Source: Castellaniella hirudinis (GTDB taxonomy: Bacteria; Pseudomonadota; Gammaproteobacteria; Burkholderiales; Burkholderiaceae_B). Taken from it: a DNA stretch of 64,000 nucleotides. A program made the position numbers and the translations under genes. Below are positions 19,668 through 28,527 of the stretch, one piece after another. Location of the stretch: positions 496,001 to 560,000 of the forward strand of contig NZ_JBHSDY010000002.1 of NCBI RefSeq assembly GCF_042651965.1. The letters are read 5' to 3'. Under the pieces are notes generated by a model. That model ran no database searches and was not told where the DNA came from. It saw only the letters and a list, made by a program, of their open reading frames with translations. Numbering within the stretch: position 1 is the stretch's first letter; every line of letters starts with the position of its first letter.

Positions 19668-20423
19668 ATGGAGACACGCACGATGGATCCCATCATCGCC
19701 ATGAATGGCGTCTCGAAATGGTTCGGAGACTTTCAGGTGCTCAAGAACCTGGATTTCAGTGTCGACCCGGGTGAACGCGTCATCCTCTGCGGTCCCTCGG
19801 GTTCCGGAAAATCGACGCTCATCCGACTCATCAACCGGCTGGAGGAGCACCAGGAAGGCACCATCGCCGTCAACGGCATCGAACTTGACGACGATCCCCA
19901 CAAGATCGAACAGGTCCGGGCCGATGTCGGCATGGTGTTCCAGCATTTCAACCTCTTTCCGCATCTGACGGTGCTCGAGAACTGCTCGATCCCGCTGCGC
20001 CTGGTCCAGAAAAAGAGCGCCCGCGAGGCAGAGGAACTGGCGATGAAATACCTCTCCCGCGTCAGGATTCCCGACCAGGCGGGGAAATATCCGGGCCAGC
20101 TCTCGGGCGGCCAGAAACAGCGGGTCGCCATCGCCAGAAGCCTCAGCATGTGTCCCAGGATCATGCTGTTCGACGAGCCCACTTCGGCCCTGGATCCTGA
20201 AATGGTCAAGGAAGTTCTTGATACAATGGTCGAACTTGCCCGGGACGGGATGACGATGGTCTGCGTCACGCACGAAATGGGGTTCGCCAAAGAAGTCGGG
20301 GACCGCATCGTGTTCATGGACTGCGGCCAGATCATCGAATCCGCGCCACCCGCCGAGTTCTTCGGTGCTCCCCGCACGGATCGCGCCCGGGAATTCCTCG
20401 GACAGGTGCTGTCCCAACACTGA
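19668..20423 (+). CDS. polar amino-acid ABC transporter ATPase (GlnQ/HisP type)
   Basis: About 251 residues with Walker A GPSGSGKST, Q-loop VFQHFNLFPHLTVLEN, ABC signature LSGGQKQRVAIARSL, Walker B IMLFDEPTSALD and the switch His in CVTHEMGFA. Three in-frame ATGs are possible (19662, 19668, 19683). 19668 has AGGA at 7 bases and 19683 has GGAG at 9, so the first few residues are uncertain. It drives import by the preceding permease and binding protein. Confidence 0.93.
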   Translation: METRTMDPIIAMNGVSKWFGDFQVLKNLDFSVDPGERVILCGPSGSGKSTLIRLINRLEEHQEGTIAVNGIELDDDPHKIEQVRADVGMVFQHFNLFPHLTVLENCSIPLRLVQKKSAREAEELAMKYLSRVRIPDQAGKYPGQLSGGQKQRVAIARSLSMCPRIMLFDEPTSALDPEMVKEVLDTMVELARDGMTMVCVTHEMGFAKEVGDRIVFMDCGQIIESAPPAEFFGAPRTDRAREFLGQVLSQH

Positions 20424-20507
20424 GACGTCCTGCATCCCGAAAATCCCGTTGCACGCCTGGATGCGGCGGCGCCCGCCCCTCCGCCGTTCAGACAGGCTGA
20501 CCCGTTC

Positions 20508-21353
20508 TTGAATACCCACAACGCCGTGCCGGACGAATCCCGGCTGTTCGTCACCTCGCTGGCCCGGGGCCTGCAGGTCCTGACCGCCTTCTGGGAAGGC
20601 AGCCCGTCCATGAAACTGGCGGATCTGGCGCACGCATCGGGGCTCTCGAAAAGCGCGACGCAACGCTTCTCGCACACCCTGGTCGCGCTGGGTTACCTGC
20701 GCAAGGACCCCGTCACGAAAGAATTCTCCCTCGCGCCGCGGTCCCTGGAGATCGGCCTGCGCTATTTGCAGACCAGCACGCTGATCGTCGGCGCCAATCC
20801 GTACCTGCATGCACTGAACCGCACGTGCCAGGAAACCTGCAGCCTCGCTGAACCGGACGCCCTCGACATGGTGTATGTGGCCCGCTTTCCGGCCCACAAG
20901 GAAATGTTCGTCAATATGCCGATCGGCAAACGGATACCGATGTACTGCACGGCATCGGGCCGCGCCGTCCTGTCACGGATCGACCGCGATCTGGCCATGG
21001 ACATGCTCTCGCGCTGCGATCGCAAACCGTACACGACCAACACCATCACCGCCCTCGACCGCCTCCAGGATCTGCTCGAAGAAGCCCATACGAACGGCTA
21101 CGCATGGTCCCACAGCGAATACTACAGCGGCGACATCAACATCAGCGCCCCCATCCTCGATCCGACCGGGGTGCCCGTCGCCGCCGTCAACATTTCAGCG
21201 GCCTCCAGCCGCTTCACCCTGGCACGGGCCCAGGCCGAACTCGCGCCCCAAGTGATCGAAACCGCGCGCGCCATCAGCGGATCGAGCGCCGTGCGGCACC
21301 TGCGAGACGCGCATGAATTCCGGGGAGCGACCAGCGCCCCACCCAGGCGCTGA
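20508..21353 (+). CDS. IclR-family transcriptional regulator
   Basis: 281 residues beginning with TTG. The N-terminal winged helix-turn-helix is at about residues 13-75 (LARGLQVLTAF, LADLAHASGLSKSATQRFSH). The C-terminal IclR effector domain follows: MPIGKRIPMYCTASGRAVLS, GYAWSHSEYYSGDINISAPI, VAAVNISA. It lies 84 bases behind the transporter ATPase on the same strand, so it is likely the local regulator of the ureohydrolase-ABC operon. A GTG at 20526 is an alternative start. The effector is unknown. Confidence 0.88.
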   Translation: MNTHNAVPDESRLFVTSLARGLQVLTAFWEGSPSMKLADLAHASGLSKSATQRFSHTLVALGYLRKDPVTKEFSLAPRSLEIGLRYLQTSTLIVGANPYLHALNRTCQETCSLAEPDALDMVYVARFPAHKEMFVNMPIGKRIPMYCTASGRAVLSRIDRDLAMDMLSRCDRKPYTTNTITALDRLQDLLEEAHTNGYAWSHSEYYSGDINISAPILDPTGVPVAAVNISAASSRFTLARAQAELAPQVIETARAISGSSAVRHLRDAHEFRGATSAPPRR

Positions 21354-21373
21354 GGTCGGCGGGCACCCGAACC

Positions 21374-24139
21374 TTACTGCCAGCCCCAGCGGCGGACGTA
21401 AAACCCCTTCATCCACTGCGTCAGCACCATATAGCCCAGCAGGATCAGGGGCAGCAGCGCGAAGTACAGCGGCGGCAGCGCCTGCAGCCGCAGCCCTTCC
21501 GCCAGCGGACCCATCGGCAGGAACAGGCCCGCCGCCATGACGGCCGCCGTCATCATCAACAACGGCCAGGCCGCCCGGCTCTGCACGAAAGGCACTTTGG
21601 ACGTGCGGATCATGTGCACGATCAGGGTCTGGGTCAGCAGGCCCACCACGAACCAGCCCGACTGGAACAGGGTCTGCCGCTCCGGCGTATTCGCGCCGAA
21701 CACGAACCACATCATGGCAAAGGTCAGGATGTCGAACACCGAGCTGATCGGACCGAAGAACAGCATGAAGCGGCCGATTTCACCGGGCTGCCAGCGCTGC
21801 GGACGCCGCACCTGCTCCTCGTCCACGCGATCGAACGGGATCGCGGCCTGCGACACGTCGTACATCAGGTTCTGCACCAGCAGATGAATCGGCAGCATGG
21901 GCAGAAAAGGAATGAAGGCGCTGGCGACCAGCACCGAAAAGACGTTGCCGAAGTTCGAGCTGGCCGTCATCTTGATGTACTTCAGCATATTGGCAAAGGT
22001 GCGACGGCCTTCGATCACGCCTTCCTCCAGCACCATCAGGCTCTTTTCCAGCAGGATGACGTCGGCGGCCTCGCGGGCGATGTCCACCGCCGTGTCCACC
22101 GAAATCCCGACATCGGCGGCGCGCAGCGCGGGCGCGTCGTTGATCCCGTCGCCCAGGAAACCGACGACGCGGCCGTTGTCCTTCAGCAGCCGCACGATGC
22201 GCTCCTTGTGCATGGGCGTCAGCCGGGCGAACACCTGGTGCGATTCCACCGCCCGCGCCAGCGCGGCATCGTCCATCACCTCCACGTCCCCGCCCAGCAG
22301 CACGCTGCCGGGCGCCAGTCCGACGTCGCGGCAGACCTTGGCCGCGACCCGCTCGTTGTCGCCCGTCAGCACCTTGACCGACACGCCATGCTCGGCCAGC
22401 GCCGCCAGGGCAGCCGCCGTGGATTCCTTCGGCGGATCCAGGAAGGCAATGGTGCCCGCCAGGACCAGCCCCCGCTCGTCGGCCACGCCGTAAGCGCCAC
22501 GGGGAGGTTCCGGCATCCGATAGGCCACCGCGACCACCCGCAGGCCCTCGTCGTTCAGCGATGAGGCCACCGCCCGGATACGCTCCAGCCGCACCGGCGT
22601 CAGCGGCGTCTCCACCCCATCGTGAAGCACGCGATCGCAGACCCGCAGGACTTCTTCCACCGCGCCCTTGGTGATCAGCACGTGCCGGCCTTCCTCATCA
22701 GCCACCACCACCGACATGCGGCGACGCTCGAAATCAAAGGGGATCTCGTCGATTTTGAGATAGGACGCGGCCTGGCCGGGCGGCCCCTCGGTCCCCGCCC
22801 GCTCCAGGACGGCTTCGTCCAGCAGGTTCTTCAGCCCGGTCTGGTGACGGCTGTTGAGCCAGGCCAGCTCCAGCACCCGGTCCGACTGTTCGCCCCAGGC
22901 GTCCGTATGCCGCTCCAGCACGATCCGGTCCTGCGTCAGCGTGCCGGTCTTGTCGGTGCACAGCACGTCCATGGCGCCCAGGTTCTGGATCGCGTCCAGG
23001 CGCTTGACCACGACCTTGCGGCGCGACAGCACGACCGCCCCCTTGGCCAGGGTGGAGGTGGCGATCATGGGCAGCATCTCGGGCGTCAGGCCCACCGCGA
23101 CGGACAGCGCGAACAACAGGGCCTCGGTCCAATCGCCCTTGGTGAAGCCGTTGAGCAGCAGCACCACCGGGGCCATCACCAGCATGAAGCGGATCAGCAG
23201 CCAGCTCACCTGGTTCACCCCCGCCTGGAACGAGGTCGGCCCCCGGTCCACGGCCTGCACGCGGCCGGCCAGCGCCCCGAAATACGTGCGGTCGCCGGTG
23301 TTCAGCACCACGGCCGTCGCCGCCCCCGACAGCACATTCGTGCCCATGAACAGGATGTTGTCCAGTTCGAGCACATTGGCGGTCGCGGCATCCGCGTGCT
23401 CGGCGAATTTTTCCACCGGCAGGGATTCGCCCGTCATCGCGGCCTGCGCCACGAACAGATCCTTGGCCGACAACACCCGGCAATCCGCCGGGATCATGTC
23501 GCCCGCAGCCAGGCGCACGATGTCGCCCGGCACCAGCATCCGCACCGGCACCTCGACGCCGCGCGCCGGCGCCACCGCCAGATGCACGCCGAAATAGGCC
23601 TCGGCCTGCGGCGCGGCATCGGCCGACACCGCGCGCCGCGTGACGGTGGCGGTATTGCTCACCAACGCTTTCAGCGCATCGGCCGCCCGGTTGGAGCGGG
23701 CCTCCTGCCAGAAGCGCAGCAGCGTGGACAGCACCACCATCGTCCCGATGACGGCGACGGCCTCCAGGTCCTCGGTCCACCCCGAAATCGCGGCCAGCAG
23801 GGTCAGCAGCAGATTGAAGGGATTGCGGTAGCAGTGCCACAGATGCCGCCACCACGGCAGCGGTTTTTCACGGCCCACTTCGTTCAAGCCGACCCGTTCG
23901 CGGATCGCCTCGGCCTGCTGTTCAGTCAGACCGTCGACGTGGCTGCCGAGCCGATCGAGCAGCGCGTCCCGGTCGTCCAGGGCGGCGACGGCCAGGGTCC
24001 GGGAAAGCGCGTCCGGCGCGTCGCGGCCGACGCCCGTGCGGACGACGGAATCGAGCATGTCCCGGCGGCCGAAATGCCGGGTCATGCGCCGGGCATGCAA
24101 AAAGCCGGCGAAAAGATTCTTCAGGATGGTGATGTGCAT
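21374..24139 (-). CDS. mgtA: MgtA/MgtB-type magnesium-importing P-type ATPase
   Basis: 921 residues, full length for a P3B ATPase. The A-domain motif is MTGESLPVEK, the phosphorylation site DKTGTLTQDR (D396), the nucleotide domain holds LITKGAVEEV, and the hinge is GDGINDAPALRAADVGISVD. The membrane domain contains the IKMTASSNFGNVFSVL region that is highly conserved in Mg transporters. It imports Mg2+ with ATP hydrolysis. AAGGAGAATAACA precedes the ATG. Immediately upstream are a leader hairpin (24166-24198) and then a MITE-like element, so its natural promoter may have been displaced. Confidence 0.96.
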   Translation of the reverse strand: MHITILKNLFAGFLHARRMTRHFGRRDMLDSVVRTGVGRDAPDALSRTLAVAALDDRDALLDRLGSHVDGLTEQQAEAIRERVGLNEVGREKPLPWWRHLWHCYRNPFNLLLTLLAAISGWTEDLEAVAVIGTMVVLSTLLRFWQEARSNRAADALKALVSNTATVTRRAVSADAAPQAEAYFGVHLAVAPARGVEVPVRMLVPGDIVRLAAGDMIPADCRVLSAKDLFVAQAAMTGESLPVEKFAEHADAATANVLELDNILFMGTNVLSGAATAVVLNTGDRTYFGALAGRVQAVDRGPTSFQAGVNQVSWLLIRFMLVMAPVVLLLNGFTKGDWTEALLFALSVAVGLTPEMLPMIATSTLAKGAVVLSRRKVVVKRLDAIQNLGAMDVLCTDKTGTLTQDRIVLERHTDAWGEQSDRVLELAWLNSRHQTGLKNLLDEAVLERAGTEGPPGQAASYLKIDEIPFDFERRRMSVVVADEEGRHVLITKGAVEEVLRVCDRVLHDGVETPLTPVRLERIRAVASSLNDEGLRVVAVAYRMPEPPRGAYGVADERGLVLAGTIAFLDPPKESTAAALAALAEHGVSVKVLTGDNERVAAKVCRDVGLAPGSVLLGGDVEVMDDAALARAVESHQVFARLTPMHKERIVRLLKDNGRVVGFLGDGINDAPALRAADVGISVDTAVDIAREAADVILLEKSLMVLEEGVIEGRRTFANMLKYIKMTASSNFGNVFSVLVASAFIPFLPMLPIHLLVQNLMYDVSQAAIPFDRVDEEQVRRPQRWQPGEIGRFMLFFGPISSVFDILTFAMMWFVFGANTPERQTLFQSGWFVVGLLTQTLIVHMIRTSKVPFVQSRAAWPLLMMTAAVMAAGLFLPMGPLAEGLRLQALPPLYFALLPLILLGYMVLTQWMKGFYVRRWGWQ

Positions 24140-24165
24140 TGTTATTCTCCTTGGAATGCAATCGA

Positions 24166-24198
24166 CGCCACCATCCCTTTAGAGTCAGGACGGTGGCG
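24166..24198 (-). promoter_or_regulatory. leader hairpin upstream of the Mg2+ ATPase gene
   Basis: CGCCACC (24166-24172) and GGTGGCG (24192-24198) form a perfect 7-bp stem with a 19-base loop. It ends 26 bases before the ATG, close to the ribosome-binding site. Mg-transporter genes often have regulatory leaders, but this one matches no riboswitch I can recognise. Confidence 0.4.
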
Positions 24199-24200
24199 CA

Positions 24201-24363
24201 GGGGACCTCTGAATGAGTCGAGCGGAAAGCGGGCGCTGCGGATCGGGATGGGATGCAAGGCGCGAACCGCAGCGATAGCGGGTGCTATCGCGAGGATGAG
24301 CAACGCCGCAGACCGCCCGAGCCCGCAGATGCGCGCGGCGCGGTGACTTGTTCAGAGGTTCCC
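24201..24363. mobile_element. 163-bp MITE-like element with terminal inverted repeats
   Basis: The ends are imperfect inverted repeats. GGGGACCTCTGAATGAGTCG at 24201-24220 matches the reverse complement of 24344-24363 at 16 of 20 positions. An inner stem GCGATAGC (24272-24279) / GCTATCGC (24284-24291) lies exactly at the centre of the element. The rest of the two halves is also partly complementary (CTGCGG..CGGG on both sides), so the whole unit folds as one long hairpin. There is no coding capacity and no clear target duplication. It looks like a non-autonomous transposon remnant or a dispersed palindromic repeat. Confidence 0.6.
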
Positions 24364-24760
24364 TTCTGGGTAATGGGTCTGGGTTCATGGTTTTTTAAGG
24401 TTCAAGAATCAGGAAAATGCGCGGGACGGACGCACGCACGCCGCTCGCCCGGATGCACGGCATCCAGGACGATTGCCCGGCGGAACGCACGCCGCCCTGG
24501 ACGAGCCCATGGCGAACGGACGCCCCCACGGGGGCGGTACGAATTCAGGGGTGGAAGACCGGAGGCCCGAAAAGGCCGTCCGGGCTGCCGCCCTGCCCTG
24601 CAGGCAAGGCGGCGAGAAGACTCGCGGTTACCTTGCCTGCGGAAAGCCGATCAAGGATCGACAACTGGGTAAGTCCACAGGAGGAACTCCGGAAAATGAA
24701 GACGGCGGGATTTTAATCCCAGGCCTGGAGCGAAGCAAGAAAAAACGCCTGAAATGAACG
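24364..24760. other. gene-free segment with several strong hairpins
   Basis: No credible gene; the short open frames lack ribosome sites and family motifs. There are three clear stem-loops. One at 24559-24583 has CCGGA+GGCC arms. One at 24600-24640 has the perfect 10-bp stem GCAGGCAAGG/CCTTGCCTGC, enclosing a second stem GCGAG-AAGA-CTCGC. One at 24707-24720 is GGGATT-TT-AATCCC. The clustering suggests a structured RNA or a decayed element. I cannot match it to a known riboswitch, tmRNA, RNase P or group II intron. Confidence 0.4.
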
Positions 24761-24806
24761 ACAGATCACGCACGACCGCATCAATCCTCCTTACTCACTT
24801 AGTAAC

Positions 24807-24839
24807 AAGAAAGATAATCGTTATTGTTTGCCCTACAAT
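24807..24839 (+). promoter_or_regulatory. Fur-box-like operator and -10 region for the Fe3+ ABC operon
   Basis: GATAATCGTTATT at 24813-24825 matches 11 of 13 positions of the second part of the Fur consensus (GATAATCATTATC). The full 19-base box starting at 24807 matches about 14 of 19. A TACAAT -10-like hexamer follows at 24834-24839, about 33 bases before the fbpA start. This fits iron-dependent repression of an iron importer. Confidence 0.6.
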
Positions 24840-24871
24840 AAAAAACGTTGATTTTTCTCCAGGCCAGTCTC

Positions 24872-25903
24872 ATGAAGCACACCTCACGCCGCATCTTCCT
24901 GCGCAACGGGCTCCTGCTGGGCGCCGGGGCGCTGCTCGGCGCACCCGCATTGCGCGGCGCCTACGCAGCGGACGCCGCCCCCCTGACGCTGTACAACGGC
25001 CAGCACGCCAAGACCACGCAAAAGCTGGTGGCCGCGTTCACTCAGGCCACCGGCATCCGGGTCGACATCCGCAAGGGCAGCAGCACCCAACTGGCCAACC
25101 AGATCATCGAAGAAGGCAGCCGTTCGCCTGCCGACGTGTTCTACGCCGAGGAAAGCCCCCCGGTCGCGGCCCTGGCCGAAAAAAACCTGCTGGCGCCACT
25201 GCCCAAGGACACCCTGGACCAGGTCATCCCCGGCTACACGGCCGCCGACGGGACCTGGACCGGCGTGACCGCGCGTTGCCGCGTCACGGTCTACAACCGC
25301 GAGATGGTCCAGGCGTCGGAGCTGCCCTCCTCGGTGCTGGACATGGCCACGGCCGCCTGGAAGGACCGGGTCGGCTTCGTGCCCACCAGCGGCGCTTTCC
25401 AGGAACAACTCATCGCCATCAAACTGCTCAAGGGCCGCGACGCCGCACTGAACTGGCTCAAGGGCCTGAAGCAGTACGGCCGCATCTACAACGGCAATAT
25501 GGCCGCCATGCGCGCCGTGGAACGCGGCGAGATCGCCACGGCCCTGGTGAACAACTACTACTGGTACATCGTGGCCAACGAAGTCGGCGCCGACCAGATG
25601 AAATCCGGCCTGCACTACGCCGGCCCCCAGGATCCGGGCGGCCTGATCACGGTCTCTGCGGCCGGCATCCTGAAAACCTCGCGCAACCCGGACGCGGCCC
25701 GCAAGCTGCTGGCCTTCATGGTCAGCCGGGCAGGCCAGGAAGCCATCGCCGACACCGTGGCCGAATACCCGCTGCGCCCGGGGGTGGCCTCGCCTTTCGA
25801 CCTCAAGCCCTTTGACGCGTTGAACCCGCCGCCGGTCAGCCCGGCCGATCTGGGCGACGCTGCCGACGCGCTGGCCCTGCGCCGCGAAGCCGGCCTGGCG
25901 TGA
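24872..25903 (+). CDS. fbpA: Fe3+ ABC transporter periplasmic binding protein
   Basis: 343 residues. The N-terminus SRRIFLRNG followed by a hydrophobic stretch and AYAAD is a twin-arginine-like signal peptide. The mature part begins LTLYNGQHAKTTQKLV, the FbpA/FutA pattern. The paired tyrosines that bind iron in this family are visible in LVNNYYWYIVANEVGADQ (Y229, Y230). It captures ferric iron in the periplasm. It is first in the fbpABC operon, behind a Fur-box-like site. It overlaps the permease gene by 4 bases (GTGA). Confidence 0.92.
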   Translation: MKHTSRRIFLRNGLLLGAGALLGAPALRGAYAADAAPLTLYNGQHAKTTQKLVAAFTQATGIRVDIRKGSSTQLANQIIEEGSRSPADVFYAEESPPVAALAEKNLLAPLPKDTLDQVIPGYTAADGTWTGVTARCRVTVYNREMVQASELPSSVLDMATAAWKDRVGFVPTSGAFQEQLIAIKLLKGRDAALNWLKGLKQYGRIYNGNMAAMRAVERGEIATALVNNYYWYIVANEVGADQMKSGLHYAGPQDPGGLITVSAAGILKTSRNPDAARKLLAFMVSRAGQEAIADTVAEYPLRPGVASPFDLKPFDALNPPPVSPADLGDAADALALRREAGLA

Positions 25904-27450
25904 TCGTCCTCGGCCGGACCATGGGCCGGCGAGGCTTCCCGAGGACCGGCTGGATGGCGGGCGCCGCCCTGGCGCCCGTCGCCCTGGTGGCGCTCCCCCT
26001 GCTGTACGTCGCCCTGCGGGCCTGGCAATCCGGCCTGTCCGGCATTCTCGACGAGCTGTTCCGCAGCCGCACGGCCGAACTCCTGGCCAATACCGTGATC
26101 CTGGCCGTCGGCGTCATGGTGCTGGCCGCCGCGCTGGGGCTGGCCGTGGCCTGGTGCGTGGAACGCAGCGACCTGCCCGGCCGGCGCTGGTGGCGGGTCG
26201 CGGCCGGACTGCCGCTGGCCGTGCCCGCGTTTGTCTCCAGCTATGCCTGGTCCTCGCTGGGCCTCGCCTTCCAGAACCTGGGCGGCGCGATCTTCATCCT
26301 GGCCCTGTCCACTTATCCGCTGGTCTACCTGCCCGTGACCGCCGCCCTGCGCGGCACCGATCCGGGCTGCGAAGACGTGGCCCGCTCGCTGGGCCACGGC
26401 CCCTGGCGGACCTTTACCCACGCCCTGCTGCCCCAACTGCTGCCGGCCCTGGGCGGCGGATCGCTGCTGGTGCTGACGCACATGTTCGCCGAGTTCGGCG
26501 CCCTCGCGCTGCTGCGCGTGCAGACCTTCACCACCGCCATCTTCGAATCCTACGAACTGCAGTTCGACAGCGCCTCGGCCGCCTTGCAGTCCATCGTGCT
26601 GATGCTGCTCTGCATTCCGGCCGCCTGGGCGGAAATGCGCCTGCGCGGCCGCCGGCGCCTGGCCCGGACGGGCCGGGGCAGCGCACGCACCGCGCGGCCC
26701 GCCCGCCTGGGCCGCGCCACCCTGCCCATTCTGGCGGCCTTCGGCCTGCTGGGCCTGCTGTCCCTGGGGATCCCCCTGACGACCCTGGCCTATTGGCTGG
26801 CGCAAGGGCGGTCCGCCGGCGCCGGGTACGAACAGATCATGCCCGCCATCCAGGGCACGCTGGGCCTGGCGCTCTCGGGCGCGGTCCTGACCAGCCTGCT
26901 GGCCATTCCCCTGGTGCTGCTGTCCGTGCGCCACCGGGGCCGCCTGGCCCAGTTCGCCGAACGGCTGCCCTACATCGTCCATGGCCTGCCCGGCGTCGTC
27001 GTGGCCCTGGCGCTGGTCTTCCTGTCCATCCGCCTGGTCCCCGCGCTGTACCAGGGGATGGGCGTGCTGCTGGCCGCCTACGCAATCCTGTTCCTGCCCC
27101 TGGCGCAATCGTCGCTGCGCGCTTCGGCCGAACTGGTGCCGCCGCAGTTCGAGGCCGTCGCCCGCAGCCTGGGGCGGCGGCCCTTCCACGTCTTCGTCTC
27201 CGTCGTGCTGCCCGCCATGGCCCCCGGCATCGGCGCCGCCCTGGCCCTGATGATGCTGGAGATCGTGCGCGAACTGACCGCCACCCTGATGCTGGCTCCC
27301 ACCGGAACGGTCACCCTGGCCACCGAGGTCTGGTCCTACACGGCGGACGCCGAATACGCGGCGGCAGCGCCCTTCGCCGCCCTGCTGGTGCTGGTCTCCG
27401 TCCTGCCGGTCTGGATCTTTACCCGCCGCATGCTGCATCACAGAAGCTGA
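25900..27450 (+). CDS. fbpB: Fe3+ ABC transporter fused permease
   Basis: 516 residues with two homologous permease halves of about six TM helices each, the standard FbpB layout. EAA coupling loops occur in both halves: CEDVARSLGHGPWRTFTHAL and FEAVARSLGRRPFHVFVSVV. The GTG start at 25900 overlaps the fbpA stop as GTGA, indicating translational coupling; an ATG at 25921 is the alternative. It conducts iron across the inner membrane using FbpC ATP hydrolysis. Confidence 0.93.
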   Translation: MIVLGRTMGRRGFPRTGWMAGAALAPVALVALPLLYVALRAWQSGLSGILDELFRSRTAELLANTVILAVGVMVLAAALGLAVAWCVERSDLPGRRWWRVAAGLPLAVPAFVSSYAWSSLGLAFQNLGGAIFILALSTYPLVYLPVTAALRGTDPGCEDVARSLGHGPWRTFTHALLPQLLPALGGGSLLVLTHMFAEFGALALLRVQTFTTAIFESYELQFDSASAALQSIVLMLLCIPAAWAEMRLRGRRRLARTGRGSARTARPARLGRATLPILAAFGLLGLLSLGIPLTTLAYWLAQGRSAGAGYEQIMPAIQGTLGLALSGAVLTSLLAIPLVLLSVRHRGRLAQFAERLPYIVHGLPGVVVALALVFLSIRLVPALYQGMGVLLAAYAILFLPLAQSSLRASAELVPPQFEAVARSLGRRPFHVFVSVVLPAMAPGIGAALALMMLEIVRELTATLMLAPTGTVTLATEVWSYTADAEYAAAAPFAALLVLVSVLPVWIFTRRMLHHRS

Positions 27451-27457
27451 GCCCGCC

Positions 27458-28492
27458 ATGAGCCACATCGTCATTGCCGACCTGCACAAGCGCTACGACG
27501 CCGTCGAAGTCCTGCGCGGCATCGAACTGAGCATCCCCCAGGGATCCGTGCTGGCCCTGCTGGGGCCGTCCGGCTGCGGCAAGACCACGCTGCTGCGCCT
27601 GATCGCCGGCTTCGAACCGCTGGAGCAGGGCCGCATCGCCTTTGGCGCGCACGTCATGGCCTCACCGACCGTCTTCGTGCCGCCCGAGCGCCGGGGCATC
27701 GGCTACGTCCCGCAGGAAGGCACCCTGTTTCCCCACCTGACCGTGGAGGGCAATATCCGCTTCGGCCTGCCCCGCCACGCCGACCGGCGGCGCCGGATCG
27801 ATGAAGTCCTGGCCCTGACAGGCCTGGACGGCCTGGGCCGGCGCTATCCGCACGAGTTGTCCGGCGGCCAGCAACAGCGCGTCGCCCTGGCCCGGGCCCT
27901 GGCGCCGAACCCCGCCCTGGTGCTGCTGGACGAGCCCTTCAACGCACTGGATCTGGACCTGCGCCGCAGCATGTGCGAAGACGTGATCGGCGTGCTGCGC
28001 AATACGGGCACCACATCGATCCTGGTGACCCACGACCCGGGCGAGGCCTTTGCCGTCTCCGACCAACTGGCCGTCATGCAAAGCGGCGTCATCATGCAAT
28101 GCGCCCGCCCGGAAACCGTCTACTGGCAGCCGGCCAGCCCCGCCGTGGCCCGCCTGACAGGCGCTGCGATCTTCCTGCCCGGCCATGGACTGGGCCGCAC
28201 GGCGACCTGCGCGCTGGGCGCCCTGCCGCTGCACGACGGCGACGAAGCCCCGGGCGGCGCGGCCATGGTCATGGTGCGTCCCGAACAAGTCCAGTGGCAG
28301 GCAGACGGCCCCGGCGTCCCCGCCCGGGTGGTCCGCCACTCCTTTCGCGGTGACCACACCCTGGTCGGCCTGGCCCTGGGGGACATGCGCCTGGACCTGC
28401 GCATGCCCTCGCTCGCCGCGCCGCCGCTGGACGCCCAGGGCCACGTGTATATTCTGGGCGCCTGCATGGCCTGGCCGGAACCGACGGCCTGA
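27458..28492 (+). CDS. fbpC: Fe3+ ABC transporter ATP-binding protein
   Basis: 344 residues with Walker A GPSGCGKTT, ABC signature LSGGQQQRVALARAL, Walker B LVLLDEPFNALD and switch His LVTHDPGEAF. A C-terminal TOBE-type domain follows (MVRPEQVQWQADG, VVRHSFRGDHTLVGL). It begins 7 bases after fbpB and completes the iron importer. It belongs to the same class as the partial ATPase at the left edge. Confidence 0.94.
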   Translation: MSHIVIADLHKRYDAVEVLRGIELSIPQGSVLALLGPSGCGKTTLLRLIAGFEPLEQGRIAFGAHVMASPTVFVPPERRGIGYVPQEGTLFPHLTVEGNIRFGLPRHADRRRRIDEVLALTGLDGLGRRYPHELSGGQQQRVALARALAPNPALVLLDEPFNALDLDLRRSMCEDVIGVLRNTGTTSILVTHDPGEAFAVSDQLAVMQSGVIMQCARPETVYWQPASPAVARLTGAAIFLPGHGLGRTATCALGALPLHDGDEAPGGAAMVMVRPEQVQWQADGPGVPARVVRHSFRGDHTLVGLALGDMRLDLRMPSLAAPPLDAQGHVYILGACMAWPEPTA

Positions 28493-28527
28493 GCCGTCCC
28501 AATTGTCATCTTCCCGGGAGTCTTCCT

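Noticed and set aside
24600..24640. Known riboswitch, tmRNA, RNase P RNA or group II intron
   Set aside because: I looked for the conserved cores of cobalamin, glycine, Mn2+, guanidine and M-box riboswitches, the rnpB core, the tmRNA ends and intron domain V. None is present.
24414..24757. Short plus-strand open frames in the 24.4-24.7 kb gap
   Set aside because: No supported start, no family resemblance, and they overlap strong hairpins; treated as non-coding.
25615..27489. 624-codon minus-strand frame opposite fbpB
   Set aside because: Gln/Gly-rich shadow of the permease; no start context or recognisable domain.
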